A stretch of DNA of 64,000 nucleotides from the NCBI GenBank assembly GCA_019321725.1, contig CM033106.1:27950118-28014117 (forward strand). Direction: 5' to 3'. Positions 48,056 to 59,840 of the stretch are shown piece after piece; positions within the stretch are counted from its first letter, which is position 1, and every line of letters starts with the position of its first letter. The DNA comes from Paulownia fortunei. Lineage: Eukaryota; Streptophyta; Magnoliopsida; Lamiales; Paulowniaceae. A program made the translations under genes and the position numbers. A model generated the notes under the pieces. It saw nothing but the letters and a program-made list of their open reading frames with translations, had not been told where the DNA came from and did not search any database.

Positions 48056-48512
48056 CTGAAAAAAGATAATTTTGATTTCCAGAGCTGAAAAATCTCTACA
48101 GAAATTGTATAAGCAATAAGCTCAAGACAGCCCAAGTACTTTGAAACCATTATAATGTCTTAGGCTAGACATCATATTTTACTACCACCCCCAACACAAA
48201 ATAAAGAAAAGGGTAAAATAAAAGAAAAACTGGGATTGGTGTGGACTGAGGACCACCAGCGCACTAAACATTGATAATCCAAACTGTGAAACATCCTAAC
48301 CTATACAGTAGCACCAAAAAGATTGTGTTTTCCATACCAAAACCCAATCATTAAGAAAAGATTAGGGGGGAGGGGGGGACCAGCAGATATATGATGATGT
48401 TCTTTCTCTATTATCACAAAATGTTCTTAGTAAATGCTATTAGTATATTCAGTTTCTGATTCCACCATTACAAGGATATATAATCCATGAGACAGAATGC
48501 CTGTACAAGAAC

Positions 48513-49376
48513 TTACTGGGGTGACAAGTTAGCATCACGGGAGCTATAAAGCACATTTTCAAGAGCATCCAAAATGTTGCCATTGAAAGAACTCTGAGCT
48601 TCCTCAACTTCTTCAGATTCATCCTTCGAACACCGCTTCAACTTTTGCCTGCACAGTTTCAGCTGGTCTTCCAATAAGCTCCTTTCAGAATCGTGCCTCC
48701 ACACAAGCCATTGTAATGATTGAATCACTTCTTGATCATGGATTTGTTTCTCCTCAGCCAATCTTCTGTATTGACTTGATTCCATTTCAATCAGGCTTTT
48801 TTCGTTCTGAAGCCGCAAAATCATCGCCATTGCCTCCTCGGCCGCAGTGGCGGAAGCCGCCCTTTCTTTCGCAAGTTCTGCACTAGTTGCATTAGCTCTG
48901 TGCCGCTCAGTCTTTATCAATTTCCTCAACTTTGAAACATCAGATTCACCATCTTCCTCTGTATACTCTTTTTCACCATCCTCGTTATTGTCAGCATCAT
49001 ATTCTACATCAGAATCAGTTTTCATTTTTTCGTCAGAATCAGTGTCAGGGTTTGAATTTTCCTTCATCTCCTCCGTTTTATCAATCAAGGGTACGCGCGA
49101 GTCCTCCTTCAAGAATTTCAACATCCCAAATTCTCCATCAAGAACATTTTTTGAACAAAACCCATTTTTCAATTCCCCTGGTTTCCCTCTCAAATCGCAC
49201 AAAAACCGAACCAAACCCCTGGAAAACCTGTCTGAGTACAAAAACTTCAACCCAAATCCAAACAACAAAAACAGGCCCAAAAATTTAGAAACCTGCTTAA
49301 AACTCCCAAACAGGAAAAACCCACATCCAAGTTCATAATCCAGGATCAAATGCTTCAAACATGTGACACAATCCAT
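48513..49376 (-). CDS. FLOURY1-like GTD-binding (DUF593) membrane protein
   Basis: Single-exon frame of 287 residues from the ATG at 49376 (MDCVTCLKHLILDYELG). Residues 31-47 are a hydrophobic segment (KFLGLFLLFGFGLKFL), 102-146 are very acidic (DTDSDEKMKTDSDVEYDADN), and 148-245 form the predicted coiled-coil GTD-binding domain (AEEAMAMILRLQNEKSLIEM). Family members either bind myosin XI tails or, as maize FLOURY1, organise zein bodies at the ER membrane; the short size and single membrane segment favour the FLOURY1-like group (about 280 residues as I recall). The frame is open up to an ATG at 49658 (381 residues), but that leader looks like 5' UTR. The TAA stop overlaps a strong splice donor, so a spliced form with 24 different final residues is possible (second exon 47980-48055). 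Confidence 0.85.
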   Translation of the reverse strand: MDCVTCLKHLILDYELGCGFFLFGSFKQVSKFLGLFLLFGFGLKFLYSDRFSRGLVRFLCDLRGKPGELKNGFCSKNVLDGEFGMLKFLKEDSRVPLIDKTEEMKENSNPDTDSDEKMKTDSDVEYDADNNEDGEKEYTEEDGESDVSKLRKLIKTERHRANATSAELAKERAASATAAEEAMAMILRLQNEKSLIEMESSQYRRLAEEKQIHDQEVIQSLQWLVWRHDSERSLLEDQLKLCRQKLKRCSKDESEEVEEAQSSFNGNILDALENVLYSSRDANLSPQ

Positions 49377-52300
49377 CAACACGAAACCCCTGAAAAGGAA
49401 CTTCAGAAAACCCTTATGGAATCCAAGAACAGAGCACACAATTAGGAAATGGTAAAAACGAAAAGAAATCTGCATGTGGGCAACAATTTCTTCAATGCAA
49501 AAACACTCGTACTGAGTACCAGTACTACTACTCTTTGTTCTTTTGCAGTGCCGATGTGTGCTTCTAAGATATAGAGATAGGAGAGGAATGGGGCTAATGG
49601 AGAAACGAGTAACGTGGCGCAGAGAACGAGGCCAAAGATTGGTTATCAGTGGCAGCAACGGGCTCTAACCAGAAAAATATGGGAAAACGCTGAAAAGGTC
49701 CAAGGAAAAAAAGTTTGCAACCTTTGGATAATAAATGATAGGGAAATTTAATTTTAGGAAATTTTGGAAGGGCAATTAACTGGGGGAAATTTGCACAATT
49801 TGGAGATCTTTCAGTTGATTGCATTCTATGCAACTTTAATGTGTCAGATACCAATTCTTTAATAATCTTTTTGAAAAAGCTTTGATAATCTCATAATTCT
49901 AAATTTTTTATTTTAATTTTATATTGCATGTTTTATTTTATAAAATATGTGCACGATGCGTGTATATAATATCTTTTAGATATATACTTAAATTAATTAT
50001 ATCTACATAACGTTCATATATTATATAAAATATTAGATTCAATTCAAAATTAAAATAAATAATTTGAAATAATAATAATTAATATGATCAAAATTCAATA
50101 ATTCAGTTCCATATTTAAATTCAGTTTTCGGACATAGATTAAACTAGAACGATTCACATTCTTAATCATTTATGATGGGATGCTATTATTTTTAGTTATG
50201 CAATAAAAATAATGTAATCTTTGTGTATAAGATAATTATATATGAGATGATAATACATATTCTAAGTATTTTTTTTTTTTTGATAAATAAAAGATAGAGA
50301 AAAGACAAGATTCAATCCCATCAATATCTCACCAAAAAAAAAAACTTTTTTATTTTCTGTGAAAAGTAATGGATAGACCAATTAAATTACTACTTTACTA
50401 TATCTCTATTTATTATTTACAAATATCCATCCACTTGTTAATTTTAAGAATGAAAGCAAACGGTTCTTTGTTTTTTTATTTTTCTTCTTTTGTCTTTTTT
50501 ACCATTTCACGTGATATTTTCTTTTTTTAAATTCCCTCGTGCATCTCAAAATGTGAGATATCCTCGTTTATGTTAGACCAATATTGACAAAGGTAATAAA
50601 ATATATTTGAATACATTTATTTAAAAAAAAAATAGTTGAAGTTCGTTTGATGGTGACGGGCATTTATTAAAAATTTAAGTGACATTTTTTGCGTTACAAA
50701 TATTGTCTCCCAATTAAATTTACCTAAAAATCATCCAATATTAATAATAAGCATGTGGATTGCAAAAAAAAATAAAAAAATGGATGTACATAGGATTAAA
50801 AATTCAAATGAGTCGAACAAAATTGGATGCTAAAAATAATTAAGCTCAACTAAGCTCATTTAGTAAGTGACTCGAGTTCTAGCTTAGCTACCTGGTTTGT
50901 ACCTAAATAAATAAATTTAATTAATTTTTTTCTAACTATTTTATTGTCTATTGGTATATATAATAAATTTAAAAAATGATCTAAGGCTTGAGATTTGGCG
51001 AAAGGAAGAATTAAGCTCAATCTTAGCCCAATTAAAATCTCAAACTGGCTTGAGTTGAGCTTCATAAATTCTAGTATGAAGTCAAACATTATGTTTGATA
51101 ATTTGAAAAGCTCGTGAAATCAACGTGATTGCAGTTTTTGAATTTTAAATTATAGGAGGGTATTTGAGTAAATTTATAAATTTCTTAAAATATTTTATAA
51201 AATGTTTAAGTGATTATACAATATTTTATATAATTTAGTAAAGTTTATAAGCTCGTAAAATAAGATGTTAAGATCTTTTATATTTTTTTTTTAAAAATAA
51301 GAATTTTCTAACTTATATAAGATTTTAGCAAAATTTCTTTAATTTTGACTATATGAATTACAAATTATTATTATTAATATTTTATAAGTTCCATTAGTTT
51401 TTACATTTGAACACTCAAGAGCTTATTTCTAAATAAAATCTAGTATCTATAAGCTACATCTTAAAAGATATAAAACTTAAGATCGTTTATATAAGGTTAA
51501 CCAAATATCCTCTAAATTGTTTTCAATTTTTGACATGTATTTTATTTAGGTCGATGCATCTAAAGAATTAGGGTGATTTTTACTTTGTTGCCTCTTTGAA
51601 TCATGCAAAATACACTTTAACCCCTTTAACTAAGAAAATACAATATGTTTTTCAATTTTACTTCTCTTTTTAAAATGTTTAAAAAATATTGAATTAAATA
51701 TTATAATTTTAAAATTTTATTTGAACTTAATAATATGAAACAATTAATTTAAACTAGACCAAGTACAATGACATAGCTGAATTTTATACCAAAGCAAATA
51801 TTTTTTTTAATTATAGTAAATAATTTTTAAATAATTAATACTTTTAGAAAAATAAAAAATATTTAGCAAAAGGGTATTTCTCTCTAAGGAACTCGACAAA
51901 ATAATCTCGTTTCGAAAAAAAGAATGCCTCCCCGCGAAAGGGGTTGATGACTATATATACAAGTCTCAACACAATAGTAATACCATATATAGGACTAGCA
52001 CATGCTAAATATCGAAATATCAAAGTAAGTTGGTTTTAAGATTTAAGACTATTCCTTTATTTATTATTTTTTAAATGATGAATTCATTTACACTAGCCTT
52101 ATGATTATTAATTATTTAATTCAATTATGATAATTTATAGTTGGCTTAATTTAAATACGTTGTTTTATATAATTAAATTCAAATAACAATTTTAAAGTTT
52201 TAATATTTTCCTAAATATTTTGCACAGAAGGGTATAATTTTTTAATAAATTGTATTTTCTTGTTTGAAGGGAAAGAGGCAAAGTGTTACATGCATATAGT

Positions 52301-54547
52301 TGAGGATTATACAGTAAAAGTCGCCCGAACAACTAAGCTTCATTCTCAGAGTCTAATAGTTCTAAGTCTTATTATAAAAAAAAAAAGAAAAAAAAAATTA
52401 TTTATAAGCCCAAATACGAGCATGCAGTAACGCAGATCATCCAATTGTCTAGAAACTTGGATTTAATTGAGGTAAAAGAGAAGACAAACAAGATAACTAA
52501 AAATAACAAGATATTTGATGGGGTGAGTTTAAATTAGGAAGATTTTTTCTATTACAAAATAAGTTTACGGCGAGCTTTGGATTTTTAATTTTAAATCTAC
52601 CATACTCTAAATTCATCATGTTTAATTTTTTATTTTAAAAATATAATATGCATATATTTATGTTAAAAATATATATATATATATATTTTAAAAAATAGTG
52701 TAGTATTTTTTAAAAAAATATGTTTAATATTTTTAAATAATAAAATAAATATAGCGAATGTAATCTGTTGAGTTTGGGTGTAAAACAAATACAGATCCTA
52801 AATAATTTTAATAAGGTGAGTGTTAGGTTTGACTAAACTCATCCGCTGCCATCCAGCAGAATGTGGGAACAAATAAAGAAACGGAACTTAGGTCATTGTG
52901 GTTGTTTTGCTATTAGATTTCAAATCTCCATAGGGTAAACTAAAATATAGGTTTTATATGCTTAAACGATAAATTAATTTGCATGTTCGATAAATTTATC
53001 GATATGCATGATTGAATTTCTACAATTTATTAAAAAAATAATATAATATCTAATTTTTACAGAATAATTATCAGTTTTGCTCAACGAAATCGAGTTAAAA
53101 ATTAATTATACATTCTTTAGTGATCATCCATTTTAAACCATCAAGTCTTATGATATCATCAAATTGTAATTTATTTGACAATTTTAAATAAAATTAGTGA
53201 ATTCCCATTTAACATGGCCACGTCTTTGATGCACTTATGGGACTTGTGCAAACTGAATGAGATCAAAAACATGTAATTCAACAATTTTCTTTTTATATTT
53301 TTTGGTAGAGTTTAATTTTAGGATTTTAATTTTTGAAAAAATTTATTTGTGAGTTTTTCCCAATTGAAAGCAAGTTTAGGAAATCTTGGCACTTTATAAG
53401 AAATAGGAGGAGTAATTAAATCTTGAATTTGTATTGCTTATTTTATTTCTATCTTTTAGGGTCATCTCTTGATCCCCACAGGGGGTTTGAGCAAAGCCAA
53501 AGATTCAGTGCCTTGTAAAGCACAAGAAATGGATTCTTTTTAGGCCAGATCCCAAATCTTAAAGAACACATTCGCTGTGTTTGGTTTTATTTTTTCGAAC
53601 CCACTTTCCATCTCTCAAAGGATAACGCCCTTGGTGAGCTAGATTTTATTCGTCTAAAATAATTATTAATTATTATTTTAATTAAATAATTATATAACCT
53701 ACTATACTCCATAATTTTTATCAAACAAAGAAAAAACACCAACCAGAGCCGATAATAGTTGAGAAGAAGCTGAGCAATTCCTTATTTCACATTCTTTTGA
53801 TTTTACTTTTTTTATGTGAAATGAGTTTTTCAATTGAGTTGAATCACGAAAATTAAGTGTTTGTTATTTCCTATTTTTGTTAATTTCTCATAAATTTCTT
53901 GTATTGTGGGATTTACTTACAACAAATTTGCCAGGTGAATTCCTCTAATTTTCCTTTTCATTTCTTATGAAAACTTTGAGACTAAGCAAAAGCAACTACA
54001 GGGATTATTAAATATAATGCCTGATCCAATCTAAGAACTCAAAATCTTTTAATATATGGGCAAACAGGGGACAGTAACTGCTTATTTTCATTGTGAAAAA
54101 GTAGTGTAACAAAGAAAAGATAAGAACTAAGATACTAAAATTCCAATAACTGGGATTGTTTTAATCTTAGAAACAAGAAAATCAAATTCTTGAAAAATAT
54201 TCACTGTTTAACCTTCTAGAAGCCAATGGATTTTCACAAAACTGTATGGCAAGAAAGCTGTAACATAAACAGACTAGATTATCAACCAGTACATGTCAGA
54301 CTGTGTTCAAGTGGAAACAATGGAAGGCCTAGCAAAAATGTCAACTCAGTTGAAAAGGTCAAGCTTTCATTATTCTTTTGTTGTTGTTCTTTCAAATTCT
54401 TGCACCATAAGGCGATGATCAATTCAAATCAATGATAGACCTTGAACAATTCCTCCAATTTTTCAAATGATCCTGGATTTGTTTGTTTAAGATTGCCATT
54501 AACCTTGAGGTTTCAAGCATCTCAATCCATACCACAGGGGAAAAAGA
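49377..54547. other. Long AT-rich intergenic region
   Basis: The first 300 bases probably include the FLOURY1-like 5' UTR and promoter. The remainder has dispersed-repeat traces at 50800-51080 (similar to 19730-20100) and 51170-51540 (similar to 62830-63100), many homopolymers, and no recognisable gene or RNA gene. Confidence 0.6.
51170..51540. repeat. Dispersed AT-rich repeat related to 62830-63100
   Basis: Both regions share AAATTTCTTAAAATAT, then a TTATAAAAT stretch, then ACAAA(T/G)T(A/T)(G/T)TT...TTATTAATATTTT followed by TAAGTTC in the same order. The right end here (GGTTAACCAAATATCC) resembles a hAT-like MITE terminus. Assignment is tentative. Confidence 0.4.
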
Positions 54548-55737
54548 ATGGCTCAGAAGACAACCAAGAAGAGAAATCAGGTTCCAATTAGAAAAGAAGC
54601 AACCCCTAGTCCAAGGCCATGGCCTAATCTTCCCCACCAACTCCTTGGCTTGATTGCAAGACAACCAAGACTTATGCAAAACATCACTTCCTTTGGTGGT
54701 GTAACCAAGTCTTGGAGATCAGCCCCTAGGACATGTAGCCCTGATGGCAAGCCACGATGGGTGCAGCTTGTAGAAATCAGTGGGGAAAAGAACAGTCAAT
54801 CCCAGAAAAACATGCAGTCTCACACAATAGACATCTCATTCCATGAAGAGAACTTCTTTTGGTACAATAAGAAAAAAACATTATCATGTCGATATCAGGC
54901 TCCCAGGATTTGTTTCATAGGCCATTCTCATGGATATATAGTGGCTATGGAAGCCAATTTGCATGAATGCTGTTTATTGAAGCCTTCAACATATGGGATT
55001 TACCTTCCACGTTGGAGATATGGCTATTACCTTCCACCTTGGATCTTAATCTTCCTTTCAGATTCGCCACACTATCATCACAACTGGAAGATCCCAATGG
55101 ATGTAATGTTATGGCGCTAACAGGTATTTCTTCTCCGGCTTTTGCATTCTTTAGATACCGCAAGCGACCACTTCAGAAGGCATGGATTTTAGAGGACTGC
55201 ACACTCAAGGATCCTTATGCTCTCAACCAGCATATGCAGCTCACTAATGCTATTAGATTTCAAGGAAAGTTCTATGCATTGAGCTTGCAGGGAAGTCTTG
55301 TTGTTATAGAGGACATTGATTCTTGTTTTAGAATCACGACTATTGGTGCAAGCAGAGCCGTGCCCTCTAAAGTGTCAAGGCAATTCAGGGAATATTTAAT
55401 GGAATCTAATGGGGAAATCTTGCTGGTATTCCTTATATCAGGAAAATCAATTGATCTTGTGGAGGATGTTGAGGTTTTTCAACTTGATAATCTCAAACTT
55501 TTGTGGGTAAAGTTGGAAAGCCTTGGAGATAGAACTGTGTTTCTTGAGGATGAATGCTGTATGGCGGTCACTGCAAGCAAAGTGGGGTGCAGGAGCAATT
55601 GCATATACTACACTCATTGTAGAGTTGATAATTGGTGGGTTTTTGACATGGAAACAGGTTGCATTTCACCAGCTTCTGGACCTAAAACTGAAGACACAGA
55701 GTCTGTAATGTGGGATGAGCCAATGGAACATGAATAA
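54548..55737 (+). CDS. F-box/DUF295 (KIB-type) protein, frameshifted
   Basis: F-box proteins with a DUF295 domain are substrate adaptors of SCF ubiquitin ligases. The first frame starts at 54548 with a basic leader, then an F-box-like segment (WPNLPHQLLGLIARQ, GVTKSWRSAP). It runs to about residue 165 and would stop at 55120. The homologous continuation is in another frame ending at 55737 and carries DUF295 features (DIDSCFRI, VFQLDNLKLLWVKLESLGDR, CRSNCIYYT, WWVFDMETG). The shift maps to 55036-55042 (CCACCTTGG), consistent with loss of one T. Just before it, a 27-base imperfect duplication (TACCTTCCACGTTGG / TACCTTCCACCTTGG) is visible. No intron fits the gap. Two further decayed copies follow. 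It could be a recent pseudogene or a sequence error. Confidence 0.75.
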
Positions 55738-56364
55738 TAGCCATATGATCATGTCAACTGAACTTGTTTTTTTTTTTTTTGTCCAATTAATGGTCAAATT
55801 TCACTTTTTCCCCTTATTTCATTTGTTCTCAGGATTTTTTGTTTTCTCTGTGAAAATTAAAATGAAAAGTGGAAGTATTTTTACCAGATTTTAAAAGAAA
55901 AATGGACTTTAGGATAAAACAATGCCAGCTAAAGTCACAAGTTTTCTTAGTAAGTGATAGAAGAGTTTCATATTTAATGATCAGCTCTTTAAAACCCCAC
56001 AGTTATAGTTAACTAAATATGAACTTGGTTCAAAAATCTTGGTTTCAACACAAGGTCCATTAGTTTATCAAATACTTGAACTGTGTTCATCAACTTGCAA
56101 AGCACGTGCATTTACACTAGCTGATTGTGTCTGTGCATATTCTTTTTTGGGTAAGGTAGCAAAACTAATATTTTTCTGAAGTAGAAAAAATTCCATTGTG
56201 TTGGAAGGACAAGCTGTTGATTTATTTTGTTCTTTTCTTTCTTGCACCACAAGCAGATCATATATATTCAACTATAAGAAAGATTCCTCCACAATTTTAA
56301 GAATGTCAATGTGCAATAATTTAGATTCCTGAACCTTGGATGCCACGGTTGAATTGTTCATATA

Positions 56365-57505
56365 GGCCAACCATTGATCTTGAGGATTCAAAATATCTCA
56401 ATCCCTGCCATAAGTCTCAAAACAATGAGACAAAAGACAGAAAAGAAACCAGCTTTCAAGTAGAAAAGAAGCCACCTATCCAAAGCCATGGCCTAATCTT
56501 CCCCACCAACTCATCAGCTCAACTGCAAGACAACCAAGTCTGATGGCAAACATCACAGACTTTGGTGGTATCACCAAGTCCTGGAGATCAGCCCTAAGGA
56601 ATTGTAGCCTGGATGGCAAATCAAGATTGCCACAGCTCGTTGAAATCAGTGGAAACTGATGGCCACAAATTCAAGAAAAACTTGCGTTCTCACATCATTG
56701 GCATCTCATTCAATTAAGAGTATTTCTTTTGGTACTATAAGAGAAGATCATACCAATACAGGGCTCCTTGGATTTAATTCAAGGGTCATTCCCATGGACA
56801 GATTGTAGCTATGGGGTCTATTTTTCTGATTGCTGTTTATGGGAGCCGGCTAGAAGGTGTTGACATCACCCTCCACAATGGGATCCTAATCTTCCTTTCA
56901 AATTTGCCATGCTATGCCATCACCAGAGAATCCTAATGGCTGTAATGTGATGGTGCTAACAGGCAGTTGTTCTCCACCTTTCGCATTCTTTAGATGGCGC
57001 AAGGGTGAAAACGCATGGACTATACAAGACTGCAGCCTTAAGGACCCTTATGCCTCCAGCCAAAGCTTCCATTGGATTTCAAGGAAAATTTTACACGTTG
57101 AGCTTGCAGGGGAGTCTTGTTTTTATAGAGGACATTGATTCTTGTTTTAGGATCACAGCTACTGGTCCCAGCAGGGCTGTGCCCTCTAAAGTGTCGGGGC
57201 AATTCATGGAATATTTAATTGAATTCGATGGGGAAATCTTGTTATTATTCCGTATATCAAGAAAATAAATTCCTAAACTTTTGTGGGTAAAGTTGGAAAG
57301 CCTTGGAGGTAGAACATTGTTTCTTTAGGACGAATGCTGGGTTATTGCAAGCAAAGTGGGGATGCAGGAGGAACTGCATCTATTTTACTCATAGTAGAGT
57401 TACTGTTTGGTTTGAATTTGAAATGGAAATAGGATCAAATCTCACCAGCTTCTGGAACTAGCAGTGAAACCCCTGAATCTATGAAGTGGGATGAACCAAT
57501 ATCAG
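56365..57505 (+). pseudogene. Decayed second copy of the F-box/DUF295 gene
   Basis: Sequence similarity to 54490-55737 is obvious throughout, including the leader before the start codon (CTTGAGG...TCTCAATCC). The start codon is lost, several indels shift the frame, and an internal deletion removes the segment equivalent to VEDVEVFQLDN, leaving stops. Fragments such as DIDSCFRI, AVPSKVS and KLLWVKLESLGG survive in different frames. It is clearly non-functional as a protein gene. Confidence 0.85.
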
Positions 57506-57512
57506 AGGTTTT

Positions 57513-57712
57513 CCCCTATGCTCTAAATTTTGCAAACAATTCAGAGATTATTTAGCTTGAATGAAGAAATATTTTTGATATCCCTAATAAAAAAGATTAA
57601 TTATCTGTATCAGTATTTGGATGTTGATGTTTTTCAGCTAGACATTCTTAAACTTCTGTGGATAATGGAGGAAAATTCTTGCAACCTTGATTTTGGAAAA
57701 AATACATGCAGA
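57513..57712 (+). pseudogene. Third, short fragment of the F-box/DUF295 family
   Basis: A 200-base fragment resembles the piece missing from copy 2: an equivalent of the QFREYLMESNGEILL region followed by VDVFQLDILKLLW. It lies directly between copy 2 and the lectin kinase stop codon, so it may be a remnant of a further tandem unit. Confidence 0.65.
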
Positions 57713-57767
57713 TAATGCCTCTGGGTTTACATACCAAACAAATCAAAGGAAAAGCAATCATTATTGA

Positions 57768-59840
57768 TCATCTTGTGGTCAGAAGCGCGGCAGAAGAACT
57801 TCCAGAAGATGTCGTTATATTTGAAGAATTGCTGTAGTAACTGTACACAGAATCACTGACACCACCAGAATATGCGTTTGAACTATTGGGCACACTCATT
57901 GTAGGAGTGTAATATGTTGGCACTGGCATCGTTGGAGGGAGGGTGGGCAACTGAGCTTCAAAATTGAGAACATGGATAGTTTGCCTTATTGATGGACGAT
58001 GGCTGCTATCTGGATGAACACACCACAACCCAACAATCATCAAGTGCTCCATTTCTCGTGCATCGAATTCCGTGTCTAATTTTGGATCAGCTGCATCAAG
58101 TAACTTTCCCATGCCATACAGGCTCCACACCCACTCCACCAATATAACTTGGTTTTCTTGACTCCTAACATCAATTGGTCTTCTTCCACATGCTATTTCC
58201 AATAACACAATTCCGAAGCTGTAGACATCAGACTCCTTGCTAGCCCTCCCTGTGACAACACATTCGGGAGCCATGTAACCCATAGTCCCTGCCAGAACTG
58301 TTGTTTGGGATCCTTTTTCATGATCAACAAGTCTGGCTAAACCAAAATCACCAAGTTTAGCATTGAAGTTTGAGTCCAGCATAATATTGCTAGCCTTTAT
58401 ATCCCTGTGAACCACACATCGTTCCCACTCCTCATGCAAATACAACAAAGATGATGCTAGTCCTTGCGCGATTTTATACCTCACTTCCCAGGTCAATACT
58501 GATTTTTCCTTAAAGAGATGAGAATCTAAGCTTCCATTTGGCATGAACTCGTAAACAAGTAGGAGCTCACCTCTTTCATGGCACCAACCTATAAGTTGGA
58601 CTAAATTTCTGTGCCTCAATTGACTGATAATCTTGACTTCTGATGCATACTCTTTTAGCCCTTGTTTAGATCCCCTGGACACCCTCTTTACAGCAATATA
58701 GGAATTTGTTTCTCTCAACAAGCCTCTGTAAACGCCACCAAAACCCCCTTCTCCAAGCTTCTCCTCCTCTGCAAAGTTCTTAGTGGCAAGAACCAATTCA
58801 CTATATGAAAACTTTTTAGGTCCACTGCCCTTTTCAAATTCGACATCCATATATGGATCAAAGAGATCCCCATCTCCTGATTCCTTCTTATGCTTTTTCT
58901 TCCATAAGCAATAGCTTGCAAAAGCTGATGCAAGAATGAGTACTGACAGGCCAACACTCAATCCAACAATTAGTCCGGTCTTGTTTTCCTTTCCACCAGT
59001 GACCACAATGCCAGGTTCCGGTGCTGGAGTTGGAGTTGTCTCTTCAGGACTAACATCAAGTTGTAAACTTGAAGAGAACTCCCAGGACTTGACGTTATGT
59101 TTCTCAAACCAATCTCCTGTTGCAGCTGAAAAGCCAAAAGTAACGTATTCAGGCAAGTAATCTCTAAGATCAACCACATAGCTGAGGCTATCTTGTCTTG
59201 TTCTGTTTCTTGAAAAACCTGTAAAATCAACCCTGAGCGTCTTGGAACTAGCATTGTAACTAATCCAGGCATCATTTTGCTCCCCCAGAGTAATATTATT
59301 CTGCCATATGGCAGTTCTGACAGATCTCATGGAGTTGATATCAATACCGACATGTGGCACAGAAGGATCATAACTATTTGGAAATGTATCGAACTCCACT
59401 GCAACAAATGACTCTGAAGATACATTCACTGTTATATCACCATTGCCAATACCAAGGCTACCACCAGCAGACCAAGGTAGGATGCTAGAACCATTAGGAG
59501 CCAAGAAAAAGGCTAGCCCATCGGCATAACTATAGCTACCACTTGAATCTATCACAAAGGAGAAACGAGTGGAAAAATCAGTCAGGTTCCCTGAAGCCTT
59601 GTCCCACAAGTGCAGTGGTTCAATGTACGTGGCTCGACCAACTTTTTTGCCCAACGCCATGTTGCGCTCATCTGGTGTAACTTGAATGCCTTGGTTTGAG
59701 ATATAAGCATCTCCTGTGACATTTATGGAGCGACCGACATCGTTAGGTCCGATGCTGGACAGGTTGAAGGACAATGAAAATGTTGAAGGGATCAAGAAAA
59801 GGAAGAAGAAGGAGAAAATGGAAACGTCGCTTATAGACAT
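57768..59840 (-). CDS. L-type lectin-domain receptor-like kinase (LecRK, clade IX type)
   Basis: Plasma-membrane receptor kinase thought to sense extracellular ligands such as ATP, NAD or damage signals; clade IX members act in immunity and cell death. The single-exon frame gives 690 residues from the ATG at 59840: signal peptide 1-23, legume lectin domain about 24-262 (FVAVEFDTFPN 145-155), transmembrane segment 288-313, then a kinase with GEGGFG 363-368, Lys385, HRD 478-480, DFG 498-500 and APE 524-526. It is therefore an active RD-type kinase. The tail is Ser/Tyr/Thr-rich (SVYSYYSNSSN). The frame is open to an upstream ATG at 60005 (745 residues), but that extension would bury the signal peptide, so I prefer 59840. 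The absence of introns is typical of the family. The gene converges on the DUF295 pseudogenes. Confidence 0.96.
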   Translation of the reverse strand: MSISDVSIFSFFFLFLIPSTFSLSFNLSSIGPNDVGRSINVTGDAYISNQGIQVTPDERNMALGKKVGRATYIEPLHLWDKASGNLTDFSTRFSFVIDSSGSYSYADGLAFFLAPNGSSILPWSAGGSLGIGNGDITVNVSSESFVAVEFDTFPNSYDPSVPHVGIDINSMRSVRTAIWQNNITLGEQNDAWISYNASSKTLRVDFTGFSRNRTRQDSLSYVVDLRDYLPEYVTFGFSAATGDWFEKHNVKSWEFSSSLQLDVSPEETTPTPAPEPGIVVTGGKENKTGLIVGLSVGLSVLILASAFASYCLWKKKHKKESGDGDLFDPYMDVEFEKGSGPKKFSYSELVLATKNFAEEEKLGEGGFGGVYRGLLRETNSYIAVKRVSRGSKQGLKEYASEVKIISQLRHRNLVQLIGWCHERGELLLVYEFMPNGSLDSHLFKEKSVLTWEVRYKIAQGLASSLLYLHEEWERCVVHRDIKASNIMLDSNFNAKLGDFGLARLVDHEKGSQTTVLAGTMGYMAPECVVTGRASKESDVYSFGIVLLEIACGRRPIDVRSQENQVILVEWVWSLYGMGKLLDAADPKLDTEFDAREMEHLMIVGLWCVHPDSSHRPSIRQTIHVLNFEAQLPTLPPTMPVPTYYTPTMSVPNSSNAYSGGVSDSVYSYYSNSSNITTSSGSSSAALLTTR

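Noticed and set aside
48847..49338. 163-codon open frame on the plus strand
   Set aside because: It is antisense to the FLOURY1-like coding exon and its Ser-rich composition simply mirrors the acidic segment on the other strand.
58715..59275. Open frames overlapping the lectin kinase
   Set aside because: Out-of-frame shadows of a strongly supported kinase gene.
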